Shown piece after piece: positions 10,416 through 22,159 of a DNA stretch of 64,000 nucleotides (within the stretch, counting starts at the first letter, position 1; every line of letters starts with the position of its first letter). Under the pieces are notes generated by a model. The model was not told the DNA's origin. It did no database searches and worked only from the letters and a program-made list of their open reading frames with translations. The position numbers were made by a program, and so were the translations under genes. Origin of the DNA: Sciurus carolinensis (lineage: Eukaryota; Chordata; Mammalia; Rodentia; Sciuridae); the NCBI RefSeq assembly GCF_902686445.1, contig NC_062213.1:5701241-5765240 (forward strand), in the 5' to 3' direction.

Positions 10416-11939
10416 AATTTTAAAAAATTTGGATTTAAAAAAACAAACAAACTGTGTTTTAGTGTCCATCCCAAAATTTATTATCTTAGAATAAGAGACA
10501 TTTAATTTGCTTAAAATCGTTCTAAGAATCTGGACTGGGTGCTGCCTCTTGGCAGATGGCTTTCCAGTGTAGCTTGTGATCACTTATTTTTCTGCAACAC
10601 TCTGGGGACTGAACTGAGACATATTGTCCCTGATGGCCTCGCCTGCCTGTGTCTGGTGGTGGATGCGGGCTATTGATTAGGACGTCTATGCCCTCCTCCA
10701 CGTGACCCCTCTGGAAGGGTGGCTCAGGCTTGTTCCTGTTCACTGGGCAGCAAAGGAGCCACCCCAGAGGCTGTCACAGCTCCAAGGCCTGGGCTCAGAA
10801 CACCCACCATGTCTATTAAAGAGAATCGCAAGGTCAGGCCAGGTCCAAGAGAATGGAGACAAAGATCCTGCCTCTCCATTGGGAGAGCCACATGTCACAC
10901 AGCAGGGGGAGGGTACAGAGAGGAGCTGTAATTTCTTGCAGTCCTTTAGAGGCTATCTTATGATTTCACTGTATTCATTTCCTGCTATTAAACTTCTCTA
11001 AATGTCAGGACCTTGAAAACATCTGGTTTGGTCATCTGGCTAGAAGTTCAGGGTCTTGTGGTCTGTATGGTTGACTGGGATGAGGCTTCTGTGTTGACCC
11101 TTTTTTTGTGATCCAGATGCCTGTTAAATAAAGTACAAATTACGTGCCCACTCTCCAAATACAATGGACGAAGGGATAGAATAAGATGCTCCTATTCAAA
11201 CAGTGGTAGCAGGAAGAACAGAGCAATCACAGGTTCGTCTCTGTTCTGAAGTCCAGATGGACCCATGCTGTCACATCCCCTTTCTCTGATAGCAGGAAAC
11301 GTTCCTCATTAAGCCCCAAGTCTGCTCCAATGGAGAGGTCTTCTGGTCCAGGTTATTCTTGGCTCTTACCCCTACGATCTGGGTGCAGAGTTCTACCTTC
11401 TGGACAGTTGGCTTTTCCCTTTAGTGCTCCTGTTCCAAAACATCCCATTTCCTTTCCAGGAAGAGCTGGCAACCTGGATCTCTTTTTGTTTTGAAATATA
11501 TCTGTCCTATTAGTCCAGGCTGCTCATACTTTCATTGATTAAACTCTCTTTAAAAAACCGTGGGTTTCCTTTGAATTATATCACATGGTTTTTGCCCTGC
11601 TGGGTTTGGAGTTTGTTTTGGATCAGTGACTCCTTTATTGCTTTTATTTTTGCTGTTTTGGAAACAGAATTCTGTCCTGTCCTGGCCCATCCTGTATTTT
11701 GGGAGCATACGACTTGCCTTCCCATCTGATGATTCACAGAGAAAGAGGGATTTCCCCGCTGTACCCAGCATCTCACCCACTCGAATGATTTTGGTGACAT
11801 TTGAAACCTGTGAGTTGATGGAATTTAAATGAGATTTTGGATTTACAGTTAATGCGGCAATAAGTTAAAGGTTTTGGTGACATTGGGAGGAGGTGAATGT
11901 ATTTTTTCACTTGGAATGGACATAAATTTGGGGGGACCA
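10416..11939. other. Unassigned noncoding DNA
   Basis: No gene is supported. The frames at 10522-11001 and 11535-11832 overlap on opposite strands and lack recognisable domains. Parts around 10980-11110 and 11130-11470 may be old LTR or LINE remnants, but I could not place them. Confidence 0.4.
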
Positions 11940-12385
11940 GATTGTGGGTTGATTAGTAGCCTTAAAAATTAATGTTCCATTAGTCTCAGAACGTGACTTT
12001 ATGTAGAAGTTGAATCTTTGCAGTTGTAATTGTTTAAGCTAAGGTCATACTGGCTTAGACTATGCCCTAAACCCGATGACAATCGTTCTTATCAGAAGAG
12101 GAACGACACACAGAGATATCCAGACAGGGAAGGAGCACATCTGAAGACAGAGGCAGAGACTGGGGTGCTGTGTCCATCAGACAAGCAGCACCATGCATTG
12201 CAGGAGCCACTAGGAGCTGGAGAAAGGCATGGAAGATTCTCCTCTACAGACTTTGGGGGGAGCAAGGCCTTGCTAAAACATTGATTTGGGGCTTTAAGCT
12301 TCTAAATTCATAGGAGAATTGCTTCCTATTGTTTTAAACCATAAAGTTTTGGTTGTTTGCTATGTCAGTTCCAAGAACCCAGTAT
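11940..12385 (+). mobile_element. MLT1-like MaLR LTR
   Basis: The region shows 'tatcagaagaggaacgacac', 'acagagatatccagacaggg' and 'ccataaagttttggttgttt' in the order expected of an MLT1-class LTR, with an extended, decayed middle. The short frame at 12030-12284 is incidental. Confidence 0.5.
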
Positions 12386-12801
12386 GTGAGGTCACTGTGG
12401 CTCTGGCAGAAATGTTCAGGCACGGCCTCTGGTTGTGACGGCAGTGTCTTTCTCTTGGAGACTGGCTAACTCTAAATGGGACCCCGTGGCCACAGGGTGG
12501 CTTCCATCCTTGCTGCTTGGTCTGCTCCCTCCCTTCATCTCAGGTTGAAATAGGTACCTCTTCCTGGTTCATGACACTGTGTGAGCTTTCCTCTGGTGGG
12601 GTAGGTAATGGGGTCCCTGTCAGTGCCTCCCTGTGCAGGTCTGAGCTGGCTGGTGATGCAATACCCTGCAGAGTGATCATGAACAAGGTCTCTGCAGCCA
12701 GGCTGGCTGGACCAAGGTCACTTATTCAACGTGACTTGGGGGAACACTCATCCTCTCAAGGCTTTGTCCTTCCCAGTCTTTCCCTTTCCTCTTCTTCTTC
12801 T
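12386..12801. other. Unassigned noncoding DNA
   Basis: This begins in an unannotated GC-moderate stretch. A 207-codon forward frame (12517-13140) starts here but runs into an antisense LINE-1, so it is treated as chance. Confidence 0.5.
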
Positions 12802-13660
12802 TTTTTTTTTTTAATGGAATTTCCTTTTTCTAGGAACTTCAGGTTCATAGCAACATTAAGTGCATGGCACAGAGATTTTCACTGCCCCCAAATGCACATA
12901 ACCTCCCTCACCATTAAAACCCCACACCAGACTGGAACTTCTGTTGTGATCAATGAAAACAAGTTGTGCATCCCTGTAGCCAAAGTCTGTAACATGCCTG
13001 AGGGTCACTCTTGGAGCTGGACTTTCTGTGAGCTGGGAAAAGTGCATAATGCCACCTACCCACCCATGACAGTGTCACACAGAGGACCCTCCCGCCCTGC
13101 AAATCTGTGCTCTGCTTACTCACACTTCCCTCCCCACTAACTCCTGACAGCCCTTCTTCAGTGTGCAGCCTTTCAGATCCTCCTTTCACTTAGCCAAATG
13201 CTTACCTTTCCTCCAGATAGTTTCATAGCTTGAGAGCTCACTTCATTTTTGCACCAAATAACATCCCATTGTCTGGATGTACCTGGTTTATCCTCTCACC
13301 TGCTGAAGGACTGCTTGGTGGATTCCAAGTTTCAGAATTTATAAATGAAGTGGCCAAACACATCTGTATGCAGGTTTTGTGTGAATGTACATTTTCAACT
13401 CCTTTGGGGAGTGCGATTCTGAATTGCCTGGTAAGTGTATGTTTAGTTTTATAAAAAAGAAAACAAAAACTGCCAACGTGTCTCCCAAAGTGTCAAAGTG
13501 TTCATGTCATTTTAAACTCCCACAAGCAACAGACAAGAGCTCTACCTCCCCACAGCCCTGCCAGGATTGGTGGTGCTAGTGCTTTGGATGTAGGATGTTC
13601 TGGTAGGTATGTAGTGGTGTCTTGCTGCTGTCTTAACTGCCCCTTCCTCTTTTCTTGAAT
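12802..13660 (-). mobile_element. Old LINE-1 (L1M-type) 3' part, antisense
   Basis: A T-run at about 12802-12813 marks the reversed poly(A) tail. It is followed by 'ggaacttcaggttcatagca', 'cactcttggagctggacttt', 'cattgtctggatgtacctgg', 'aaggactgcttggtggattc' and 'gtatgtttagttttataaaa'. This is the well-known order of an L1M 3'UTR and ORF2 end in reverse complement. Stops and indels destroy the reverse transcriptase frame. Frames read through it (12517-13140, 12856-13189) are not genes. Confidence 0.85.
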
Positions 13661-14539
13661 TGAAGATTAAGTTCCTATCTCAAAATATTGATGAGAATTA
13701 AAGAGCTCAGTCACAAATCATTTAGAAGTGTATGTGACACTTAGTAACTGCTTCATGAACGGTGCCAGGGATGACTGATGACTACCTGGACACTTTCTAG
13801 CTGTGTCTATACCTGCAAGTCCCAGTCGTTCATGTGCTGGCGGTTTCCTTTTAGACTCTCTTGGCGACATTTGCAGGTACTATCGCTGTAACTCTCTGCC
13901 CCACTCCTGCCCTTCCTGAGCCTGTGTTGCTGACAGCTACCCTGGGTTTATGACAGGAAACCGCACCCTCCTGGAGCAAGCCTTCAGGGGCTCCTGCTGC
14001 CTGCACTCCATGGTCACCCTGTTACTGCCACTGTCACAATGAAACTGCATAGCAGATGCCTGCCACTTGTCATTTCCCTGGACAGCTTGAAGATGGGGGA
14101 TACTGGAAGCTCTCTGTATGCATTTTCCTGTATCCAGCATTTGGAGCAGATCTAGTACATTTTAGGTACTAAATAACATTGGTGATCTCTCAGGTGTGAT
14201 CAGGGTGGATGAGGGAGAGGTGGAGTGGGGAGAAAGCATAGTAAGAAAGAAGGAAAAGCTATGAGATAGAAAAGAGGATGAGAAAAGAAACACTGGAAAG
14301 GGTTAAAATAAGGAAAGGAGACAAAACAGTGAAGCAGTGCTCTCCCTGGAGGAAATTTTCTGTGATGGAGCACGATTATCAGAGGACATTAATGAGGAAG
14401 GGACATGATGGCCACTGTCTGCTGATTGCCGAGAACTGGGCCTTAGTGTGGAACTGTAGATGTGAGCACCGGCACAAGAGAGTCCCCCATTTCTCCAGAG
14501 CTCACAGATTGCATGAACAGAGCAACAAATAAGAAAAGC
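13661..14539. other. Unassigned noncoding DNA
   Basis: There is a weak MIR-tail-like piece at about 13690-13770. An A/G-rich stretch lies at 14205-14300. No recognised gene. Confidence 0.45.
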
Positions 14540-15065
14540 TGCAGCTTTGGCAGAGTGTCACATGTACCATGATAGTGGGGCACTGGGAGTCCAGTCCAGA
14601 GTGGTTGAAGAGGAGGGGGAAGAACTGAGGTCTTACTCAACCCAGCAAAGTAGAGGGATGCCTTTGGGAGTAGGTAGACCATTTGCTAGGCCTTAAAAGA
14701 GTTAAGTAAGCCCCTAACAGGAAATAGTGTCATACAGGAGCAAGGACAAGTCCAGAGGCCATGAAATGAGATGGTTCTTAATGGGAAAATAAGACTGTAG
14801 GATTAAAGGGGATGTTGGCCAGACCCCAAACACATCTTCCTAAAGGAGGCTAATCCTGCAGGAAAGAGAAATCACTGGTAGAGTTTGAAGCCACAGAAAT
14901 ATTTTAGGATGGAAGAAAATAGTGTTGAGTTTATATTTTTAAAAAGTCACACAGACAGCCTTGTTAGGGATAGACTTGAGAAGATAAAAACTGGAGATAA
15001 TTAAGAGCCATCAAATACTCTGAAGAAGAACAGTGATAGCCTATGAGAGTGAGTTGTGATGTGAG
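14540..15065 (+). repeat. Ancient mammalian interspersed repeat (family unsure)
   Basis: Phrases such as 'ggagcaaggacaagtccaga', 'gatggaagaaaatagtgttg' and 'ctgttgagtttat' resemble an ancient mobile repeat widespread in mammals, also seen at 60165-61140. I cannot name the family with confidence. It is strongly diverged, with no coding frame. Confidence 0.4.
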
Positions 15066-15178
15066 ACTATCTGATATACGGATAATTTAAAAACATTTTA
15101 CAAGTTTTTCACATAATATGCAAAAACACATATTGAAATAAATTTTGCCTGAATATTGCAACTGTGATCAGAAAACAA

Positions 15179-15204
15179 GACCTTGTATGAGGACATACAA
15201 GGTC
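15179..15204. repeat. Short perfect hairpin (11-bp stem)
   Basis: GACCTTGTATG at 15179-15189 is followed by AGGA and then its exact reverse complement, CATACAAGGTC, at 15194-15204. The sequence around it is AT-rich and unassigned, so it could be the fossil tip of a transposon or chance. Confidence 0.7.
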
Positions 15205-15264
15205 ACTGAAATAGCTTTTGGTCAGAAATATCTTTTGGCTAGTACTATGTTTAAAAATATAGAC

Positions 15265-15440
15265 CTGTGACTTGGGAACCTGGGGCAGGAGGTCATCCTG
15301 GGTGACTTAGTGAGACACTAAGCAAGGCTCTGTCTCAATCAATCAATCAATCAATCAATAAATAAGAATAGAAAGGAATGGAGATTGTATCTCAGTAGTA
15401 GAGCACCCTGTTTAATCCCAAGTACCCCAAAGAAATAAAT
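15265..15440 (+). repeat. B1-ID composite SINE (degenerate)
   Basis: The 7SL/B1-like part ('cttgggaacctggggcagga', 'gtgagacactaagcaaggct', 'ctgtctcaatcaatca') is joined by a (TCAA)n/A-rich linker at 15335-15365 to an ID-like part ('ggagattgtatctcagtagt' to 'taatcccaagtacccc'). This dimer layout is typical of sciurid and related rodent SINEs. Both halves are diverged, and the Pol III boxes are damaged. Confidence 0.75.
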
Positions 15441-15449
15441 CAAAAATAA

Positions 15450-15690
15450 AACATGGGCTCTGGAGTCTGTCCTTTCTGCTTCCAGCCCTGGTTCCTTTGC
15501 CTCCCAACACTGCACTCTCAAGAAAGATCTTTAGCTGCTTTGTGACAGTTTCTCCAGCATACAGTGGAGATAATAATAGTACCTACCTGATAGCACTCTT
15601 GTGAGGGTTAAATAATTTGCCATATGTCAGGTAGTTAGCATAATGCATGGCAGATGGTAAATATTCCATAAATGGTAGCTATTTTTATAA
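15450..15690 (+). repeat. MIR SINE
   Basis: The order 'gggctctggagtctgtcc', 'ggagataataatagtaccta', 'cttgtgagggttaaataatt', 'gcatggcagatggtaaat' matches nearly the full MIR consensus in forward orientation. A 25-30% divergence is typical for its age; this figure is general knowledge, not measured here. Confidence 0.85.
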
Positions 15691-16264
15691 TAAATGGATG
15701 CATTGATGAATTAATAATGCTGGCAAGGGCTAGGAACATGGGGCGAAGTTTCCAGGTTGTAGAATATTTTGAGTCACATTTGAAGAGCTGAGCTGAGTGA
15801 AATGAAGTACATCCATATGCCCTTAAGGTAAAGCGCCCAGGAGGGAGGCACAGTGTCTAAGCTATGATTGCTGAAGAATCTCAGCGACAGTGGAAATCAA
15901 CTCACACCTGCACAGGGAGGTGGCCCCACTCCAAGGAGGTTTAAATCCCCAGCTTCTGAAGCTGAAACACTGCAGATAATGTGTCTGTTCTTCTGTCAAT
16001 TCCTGGGTTCTTCTTTCAGAAGAAGAGATTTCGCACATGATTTGCGGAGGAGGCTGGAGTTGTTCCACGGACTGACATAAGATAAGAGTTCAGTTAGAAC
16101 GCTGCTCTCCAGCAAGAGTTTGGCTCAAAGTCTGGAACTTGGACATGGGAGGTCAACCCCAGCATCACTTCTTTGCAAAAACACCTATCCAGCCTTGGCA
16201 AAGGGGCTGAATTCTCCAGAAATCACTTGCTGCTTCTTCCTTTTCACTTACAGTCAAAGTTTGG
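15691..16264. other. Unassigned noncoding DNA
   Basis: Short frames at 15862-16080 occur on both strands over the same bases and neither has a domain I recognise. Confidence 0.45.
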
Positions 16265-16400
16265 CTTTATTTAGCAAAACTTGCTGGGCATCTACTATGA
16301 AGCAGATCGTCTGCAAGGTGCTGGATTATCAGATGAGTCAGTTTTGTGATTTCTGCCCCTAAGGAACTCATAAGCTAGACTTGGAGGCAGATTAATCTAA
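16265..16400 (+). repeat. Ancient mammalian repeat fragment
   Basis: The order 'tgggcatctactatgaagca', 'ctgcaaggtgctggattatc', 'cccctaaggaactcataagc' resembles the conserved core of an old interspersed repeat (L2/MIR age). No coding. Confidence 0.45.
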
Positions 16401-16920
16401 TTAGCTCCAATGTATTGGAAGAAATGTCTTCAAGAAATGCAAATTTGTACCACAGCAGAAGAAAGCAAAAATCATTATTTATTTGACCATAAAGGATTGC
16501 AAATTTTAAAGCTCAATTGCTGAGAGTCTGGGCTATGACTAGTCTCACAACTTACTGGGGGGAAATGGAAATGGACAGAATTCAGAGGACAATTTTGAAG
16601 CATGAATCATGAGATTCAAATAGATATTCATTCCCCGGTGCCTCAGAGGAAAAAAAAAATAGATATTCATTTTACCCAAATGATTTCCCTTCCAAGCATC
16701 TATATCAAACACTCACACATGCACATGCACACAGGCACATACACACACACAGATGTGCACAACTCTTTGTCTAGAAATAACTTTAGTTCATTGTATTTCT
16801 TTCAAAAAACTGAAAAATAAATGACCAACAATATTGCTGAATTATTGCATACATTAAGAAGACATAGTATATAACTAGTAAAAATTCACTGACTAGAATA
16901 AAAGATGGTATCAGAAAATT
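16401..16920. other. Unassigned DNA with a CA-rich tract
   Basis: A (CA)n-like stretch lies at about 16710-16752. Its 72-codon frame is a composition artefact. No gene recognised. Confidence 0.6.
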
Positions 16921-17015
16921 TTTATCACGCTTTTTTATTTTTTATTATTTTTTAAATTTTTTATTTGTTCTAATTAGCTATACATAATAGTAGCTAATTT
17001 ATGGAATTATGGAAT
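16921..17015 (-). repeat. Sciurid L1 3' tail (antisense)
   Basis: The T-rich 'tttttatttgttctaattag' followed by 'ctatacataatagtagctaa' is the reversed tail and first bases of the sciurid L1 3' end, also seen at 22893, 39560 and, on the other strand, related sequence at 28460. It is truncated to under 100 bp. Confidence 0.65.
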
Positions 17016-17065
17016 TTATGGAAGATTATGAAGCAACAAGTAAAATTTTATCCCAATTGCACTAA

Positions 17066-17400
17066 ACTAAACATTTGTATCTCCCAAATTTTGTATGTTA
17101 AATCCTATTCTCCAAAGCAATAGTATCAGGGCTTTTACTGGGTGGGTAGAACATTTATAGAACATTCATCAATGGGATCAACACCCTTATAAACTCCTAA
17201 GAGTTCTCTCGCCCCTTCCACCACGTGACATTGTAGTGAGAAGACAGTGAATATAGAAGTGGGCTCACCAGACATTGAACCTGCCATTGCCTTGACCTTG
17301 GACGTTCCAGCTCCAGAACTGTGAGCAATGTTTCTGGTGCTCGTAAGGTACTAAGTTTAAGGCACTTTGTTATAGCAGCCCAAATGGACTAAGACATCAA
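17066..17400 (+). mobile_element. MaLR-type LTR
   Basis: It runs from 'ttgtatctcccaaattttg' through 'ccaccacgtgacattgtagt' and 'ccttgaccttggacgttcca' to 'gccagctccagaactgtgag'-like text, then 'tatagcagcccaaatggact' and 'aagacatca'. This is the classic MaLR LTR order. Confidence 0.75.
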
Positions 17401-17634
17401 CATTGTGGAAAAGTTTACACAGGTCATCTAGAAACTAATATCAAAATGTGAGCTGTTCACTTTCAGTACTGTGTTTATTGCAACAGTACAGTAAATGGCA
17501 GATGTGTGTTTTTTGGGGCAGAAGGAAAGGAGTTGGGGAAGTCACTTTTAGTGGGGGCTTGTAGAGTAGGCAGGAGCAAATAAGTTGAAGAACTGACAAA
17601 ATCCAGAGTAGTAAACCAAATTCTAGAACATTCC

Positions 17635-17745
17635 ATTTCATTAGGATCAGGTCTTGAAAATCACACAGAAGTGTGTTTGAGTCCTGGTTGTGTCCTTTAA
17701 TTGTGTGACGTGAGGAGATCATTGAAACTCTGGCCTTTAAAGCTG
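17635..17745 (+). repeat. MIR fragment
   Basis: 'gtgtttgagtcctggttgtg' ... 'ttgtgtgacgtgaggagatc' resembles the MIR tRNA-derived head and core in forward orientation. The 134-codon antisense frame at 17441-17845 overlaps this fragment and is not a gene. Confidence 0.55.
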
Positions 17746-17864
17746 GAAGTGGATGGTCATCTACTTGGTGTGGTGATTGAATGTTGGCATATTTGAAGTT
17801 GCCCATACACTTTCTGCACAGAGCACCTGGCCTGTGAATCTTCATAGTTACTCCTAGAGCGTCC

Positions 17865-18085
17865 TGGATAGGAATACAGACCCTGGGGCCTGGATACAGT
17901 TCTGACTTCCCTGTTTACTAGCTCTGTGCTCTTGGGCCAGTCCTACCTCTGTTTATTTTCTGTAGAATGGAAATAATAAATTGTACCTATCTTATGCAGT
18001 TGTTCAGGAATAAAAGACAATGATACATGTGAATACCCAGCACCTGCAACTAATGAGTGCTTAATCAACATTAGTAATGACCTAT
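17865..18085 (+). repeat. MIR SINE
   Basis: The text 'ccctggggcctggatacagt', 'tagctctgtgctcttgggcc', 'tgtagaatggaaataataaa', 'gagtgcttaatcaacattag' follows the MIR consensus nearly end to end. Confidence 0.85.
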
Positions 18086-18089
18086 CGTT

Positions 18090-19324
18090 ATGTGGAGTTT
18101 CTGTTCACTGAGCCTTGATAGTGATGTTGATATAAGAACTACTGGGTTGCAGAGTTTGGGAAGTACCAGACATCTAATGTGGACCATCTCCAGGAGCATC
18201 TGCCCCTCAGGTAGGGCTGCACAAAGGTTTTTCACTTGATGGTGTCTCCTAGGAACCAACTAATTCCCACTAGGCACAGTGTTAGATGTCCTCAGGGGTA
18301 TTCAGGAGAGCCCTCACTCCCCAGGGACTCAGACTTTTCTGGACAAAACCCATATTTGGGGACAGTAGGGTAAATGCATAATTGGGGACTGTAGGATAAA
18401 TGCAAGTTCTGTGGTAAGATAGTACAGGGGAAATTTGTTCCCACTGTGGAGCTGGGGTGACTAACCAAGCCAGTCTCTTCACAGGTGTCAACAGGAGGCT
18501 GCAGGCTCCATGCCTGTTGGATAATTTGCATGAACCTTTGAGGTCCTCTGTGTGACCTCTGCCTGGCAAAGCCTCCTCCTACAATGGGGTCAAGTGCTCA
18601 TGACATCTGACACTCCCAATTGATTGCTTGCTTTGTTGAGACTTCCTGACTTTTAGAAGGTCCTTTCTTATTTTAAGTCAAGAACCCAGGAACTCTGTTT
18701 TACTCTTTTGTAATTTATTTCTTGTCTCCATAATCAGCCTCCAGAGGCAGCTTTTCCATATCTCTACCTGAGAAAATGTTTGTTCTTTAGGCTCAAATTC
18801 TCCATCTTTCTTTATTCACCAAGTGCGTGTTTCCTGGGCTCAGTAGGAACGAGTGGTTAAGAGTGGGCACCTGAGCCAGTCAGCCTGGTTCCAGCCCTGG
18901 CTGTGCTCCTTCCAAGTCGTGCTGGCTCCTCCACCCGCACAACAGGGCTTCTGCAGCTCCTGTGCAGGGAGCACAGGAGGAATCCCTCAATGCCCTCGGG
19001 GTTCCTGCAGGGAGGGGTGTGTGGGGCTGGGTGGCTATTTTTATTGGGTGCCTAGCTCGGGTTGCCTCTGATGCATAGGCAAGGAAGACCCTGTCCCACT
19101 CCTGCCCTGGAGAAAGTAGACGAGAGTCCTGTGGAGAGGGAAATGGAGGCTGAGCATGAGGCTCCTGTCTTAGGGCAGAGGCAGTCGGCCCAGACTGGAC
19201 AGGAGGGGACACTGTTCTCTTCCACAGAAAGTGTGGCCGGACTGATTATTGGAAATAGAACTGTTTTGTGACACTCTGGGCACTCTTTAATCCCATATCC
19301 CATATCATGTTGTGACAGGGCAGG
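18090..19324. other. Mostly unassigned DNA
   Basis: It contains a 26-bp imperfect tandem duplication at 18356-18407 and a MIR head fragment at 18849-18910 ('gagtggttaagagtgggcac'). The overlapping frames at 18853-19303 lie on both strands and show no domain. Confidence 0.5.
18356..18407 (+). repeat. 26-bp tandem duplication
   Basis: 'ttggggacagtagggtaaat' at 18356 recurs with period 26 as 'ttggggactgtaggataaat' at 18382. Two mismatches fall within the first 23 aligned bases. Confidence 0.85.
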
Positions 19325-19560
19325 TGATTTCTGCTGGCGAGTTCCCTCCTAACGCCTCACTTCTAATCAAGTAAAATGCAAGGGTAGAGGGACCAAAGAG
19401 GGAGCTGGCGGGAGCCGGCGATGAGCCGATGATTGCTCTGATGCTGCAGAAAGCCCGGCAGCCATCGGCTCTTACAGAAGACCTTCCCCTTCCGAGGAAA
19501 CAGATGCAGATCCACCACAGCGCGGACGATAATGCAGTCAACACACTTTGGTGTCGCAGG
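19325..19560. other. CpG-retaining unique block
   Basis: About a dozen CpG sites fall in roughly 240 bp, far more than its surroundings (for example the cluster 'gcgggagccggcgatgagcc' and 'agcgcggacgat'). Open frames exist on both strands (19429-19827 forward, 19305-19544 reverse), but neither protein is recognisable. It may be a conserved regulatory element, an exon or a recent sequence; the sequence alone does not decide. Confidence 0.4.
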
Positions 19561-20542
19561 TGCCTATGTTCATTTCAAACTGGGGTGTTGTCAGCCAGGA
19601 ACGCGCTGGCGCTGAGCTGCCCTGGCCTGCCTGCCCCGTGCACAGACGCCAGGCCTTCAGATGGAGGAGGCTTGTTAGAGCTGGGCACGCCAGCAGAGGG
19701 GGTGCTGGGTGCGCAGGAAGGACAGGGATGCCAAGATAGACACACTAATGCCCTGCTAATGAGGGGTCAGTGCCCAAAACACCCGCCTGCTGCCAGTTCC
19801 CGCCGCTCTCTGTGGGATTTGGGGTGAAGTCCAGCTGAAGGAGTGCATACCTGCCGGGAGCCCCTGGGTCGGGTTTTCCAGCACCTGCAGTGCTTTCCTG
19901 TGAGTGAGCCTCTCTCAGATCACACAGCCCCTGGGGAAATAGTAGACAAGAGCACCTTTCCTGATGTTTTTTACTCCAAGACGCTTTGATTAGAAGTCAA
20001 GTTCCCTTCTGGTCATGGTCTGGGTTCACTCTGGATCCTGACCTCCTACCTGTGCACCTCAGTCAATTTTTTTGAACACTTTTGTCCTGCCTTTATGAAA
20101 AAAAAAATGGGAAGAATATACTAGAATCAAATCATTCAATACTGTCCAGTATTTGGAATGAAATGTTGGCTTCTATAGTTTAGATCCTAAAAGTCCTAAA
20201 AGATGCCTCTAAAACCTTGAGTTAAAATAAACCTTTCTCTTTGTCAGTTGAGTGTCCAGTTACGCTCTGTAGTGCTGGGAAGCTGTAGTGCCCGGCGCAG
20301 CGTCTCAGTGGTCCCAGCATCCTGTGCCATCCACGCTTCCTCAGGAGCATCTTCAGGTCCTGGCCTGCGCTCTCCTCTTGGTCTGTAAATCCTGCTCCTG
20401 CTTCTATGCAAGACATTCTGCAAGAACCAGCTCGGGAGCTACTTTTCTGGAGTTTTGGGGAAACGAGGCATCAAGGGAAAGGATAACCTCACGTACACTC
20501 CTCCCTGAAGAAATTCATCACATTGAGCGGTGTCTGGTCTTT
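19561..20542. other. Unassigned noncoding DNA
   Basis: GC-moderate, with several CpGs up to about 19720 and again near 20280. No domain is seen in the overlapping frames at 20222-20665. Confidence 0.45.
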
Positions 20543-20625
20543 GTGATGGAATTTAGCTCGTTGATGGCAGAGACTTCTTTCTCTACCTTCAATCCTCTGC
20601 AGGGCACCTTACACACGGTACATGC
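20543..20625 (+). repeat. L2-like 3' end
   Basis: 'ttagctcgttgatggcagag', 'acttctttctctaccttcaa' and 'gtacatgctcacctcacgtc' line up with the L2 3' end ('ctccatgagggcagggact' ... 'tagtaggtgctcaataaa'). Confidence 0.6.
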
Positions 20626-20629
20626 TCAC

Positions 20630-22159
20630 CTCACGTCTTTCCTTTGTTTCAATTTTGCAGGTTAAAAACATGTTAGGTTGCTGGCGTATGAGTGAGAAAA
20701 ATAAGCAAACTAACAAAACAAATAATCCATAGTGCTTGTGTTTGTTTGTATTGGGAGCAAGGAAGGGACTTTTTAATTGTTTACTTTTTTTGGTAATGCA
20801 GTTACTTTTCCAAGAAGACTCACCTCCATTTTATTTTTCCATTTATGCAGTAAACTTTTGAATAAGCCCTATTACGCTCTCCATTGTAAAGTATAAGATA
20901 TTGTGAGTGCAATCCCAGAACCATGGCTGACATATGAGAGACCCAATCAGTACTCGTCCGGTGACCAGCGCAGAGAATGCACGGGTGAGGGACACCTCCC
21001 TCTTGAACAGAGTGGGTGAAAAGACATGCGATTTCTGAGTCACAGTGGAGCTGGCGAGATTCCACATCTTCTAAGTCTATCCTCATTTTAATTCCCACAA
21101 AAATAGTGCTGCTCTTCATTAAATGAAAGCAAGTGGAGGTATTATAAATGCTGTTTACTGAGGGAAGTCTGACCGGGAGGGCTTTGGCAGCAGGTGGGGA
21201 TCTTGGGGTAGATATTTCAAACAGGCCTCTTGTGGAATTGCAAACAGAAATGCTGAGAAGTGTAGCAAAAATTAACCTGTGACTCCGTCAATGACAGGAC
21301 CTTTCTTCTCACCCAGATGCCACACGCAAACAGCCCGTGCAAAGAGAGGACTCCTGGCAGGAGCAGGTTCAAATGAGAGTAGGGGACATCACCTGGGCAG
21401 TGCAAAGACGATACTGCTTATTAGTAATTGAAACTTAGGCGATTTCATTACATTTTAGGTGTCTTGAAAGTGGTTTTTCTAAAAAAAAATTTGTCTGAAA
21501 ATATGTTTATATAGATTTAAATATTCCTCTTTCTAGATGCAGAGAATTTTCTTGGATCAACTTCCCTCCACAGGAGCTTGTGTGCCGAGGCTTGGTGGAG
21601 GTGGGTCTGTGCGCGGTCACGTTCAGAGCCAGCCCTGGTAGGTGCTGCTCCTCAGGACACCCCTGACCCTTCTGGCTGCCAGGAGCTTCTGTCCTGCAGG
21701 AGGGCTGCTTCCCTGAAGGCAGACCCGCCGTGTGCTTTGTCCTCCTCCACGTCCCCGGAGCAAACCGACTGCTTAGCTCCAAGTGGACGCTCAGTAAGGC
21801 TGCTGCATGATCACTCAGAGGTTTACCCCCACCAGCCCCCTCAGGCCCACCGAGGCTGGATGCAGAGCAGGAGTCAGAGCTCAGGTCTGGCTAACTTCCC
21901 GTCTCACCTGCTGGTGGCTGGCAGTGTTGCCTATGGATTGGGAGGGGTAGGGCCCTTGTGTGTGACCTACTCTCCTTTAGTGAAACTGGGGGTGACGGAG
22001 GGCTCATCACATGTGTGGCTCATGTGGTAAGAAGACTCCAGCCGCCGGGCAGGTTCTCCTGCACATTGCACAAGACAGACAAAGTGATGTGCACTTAAGG
22101 GTTGAAATTCAGATGAAATGAGTAGACAGGATCTCTGAAGCTATCTTCCTGTTCAACTA
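20630..22159. other. Unassigned noncoding DNA
   Basis: No repeat or gene recognised. The largest forward frame, 150 codons at 21578-22030, overlaps a 91-codon reverse frame and has no known motif. The stretch is GC-richer than average from 21540 to 22060. Confidence 0.45.

Noticed and set aside
12517..13140. 207-codon forward frame, the longest in the window
   Set aside because: It runs across an antisense LINE-1 3' region and has no recognisable domain.
17441..17845. 134-codon reverse frame
   Set aside because: It overlaps a MIR fragment and has no recognisable protein family.
21578..22030. 150-codon forward frame
   Set aside because: A reverse frame of 91 codons overlaps it and neither is recognisable.
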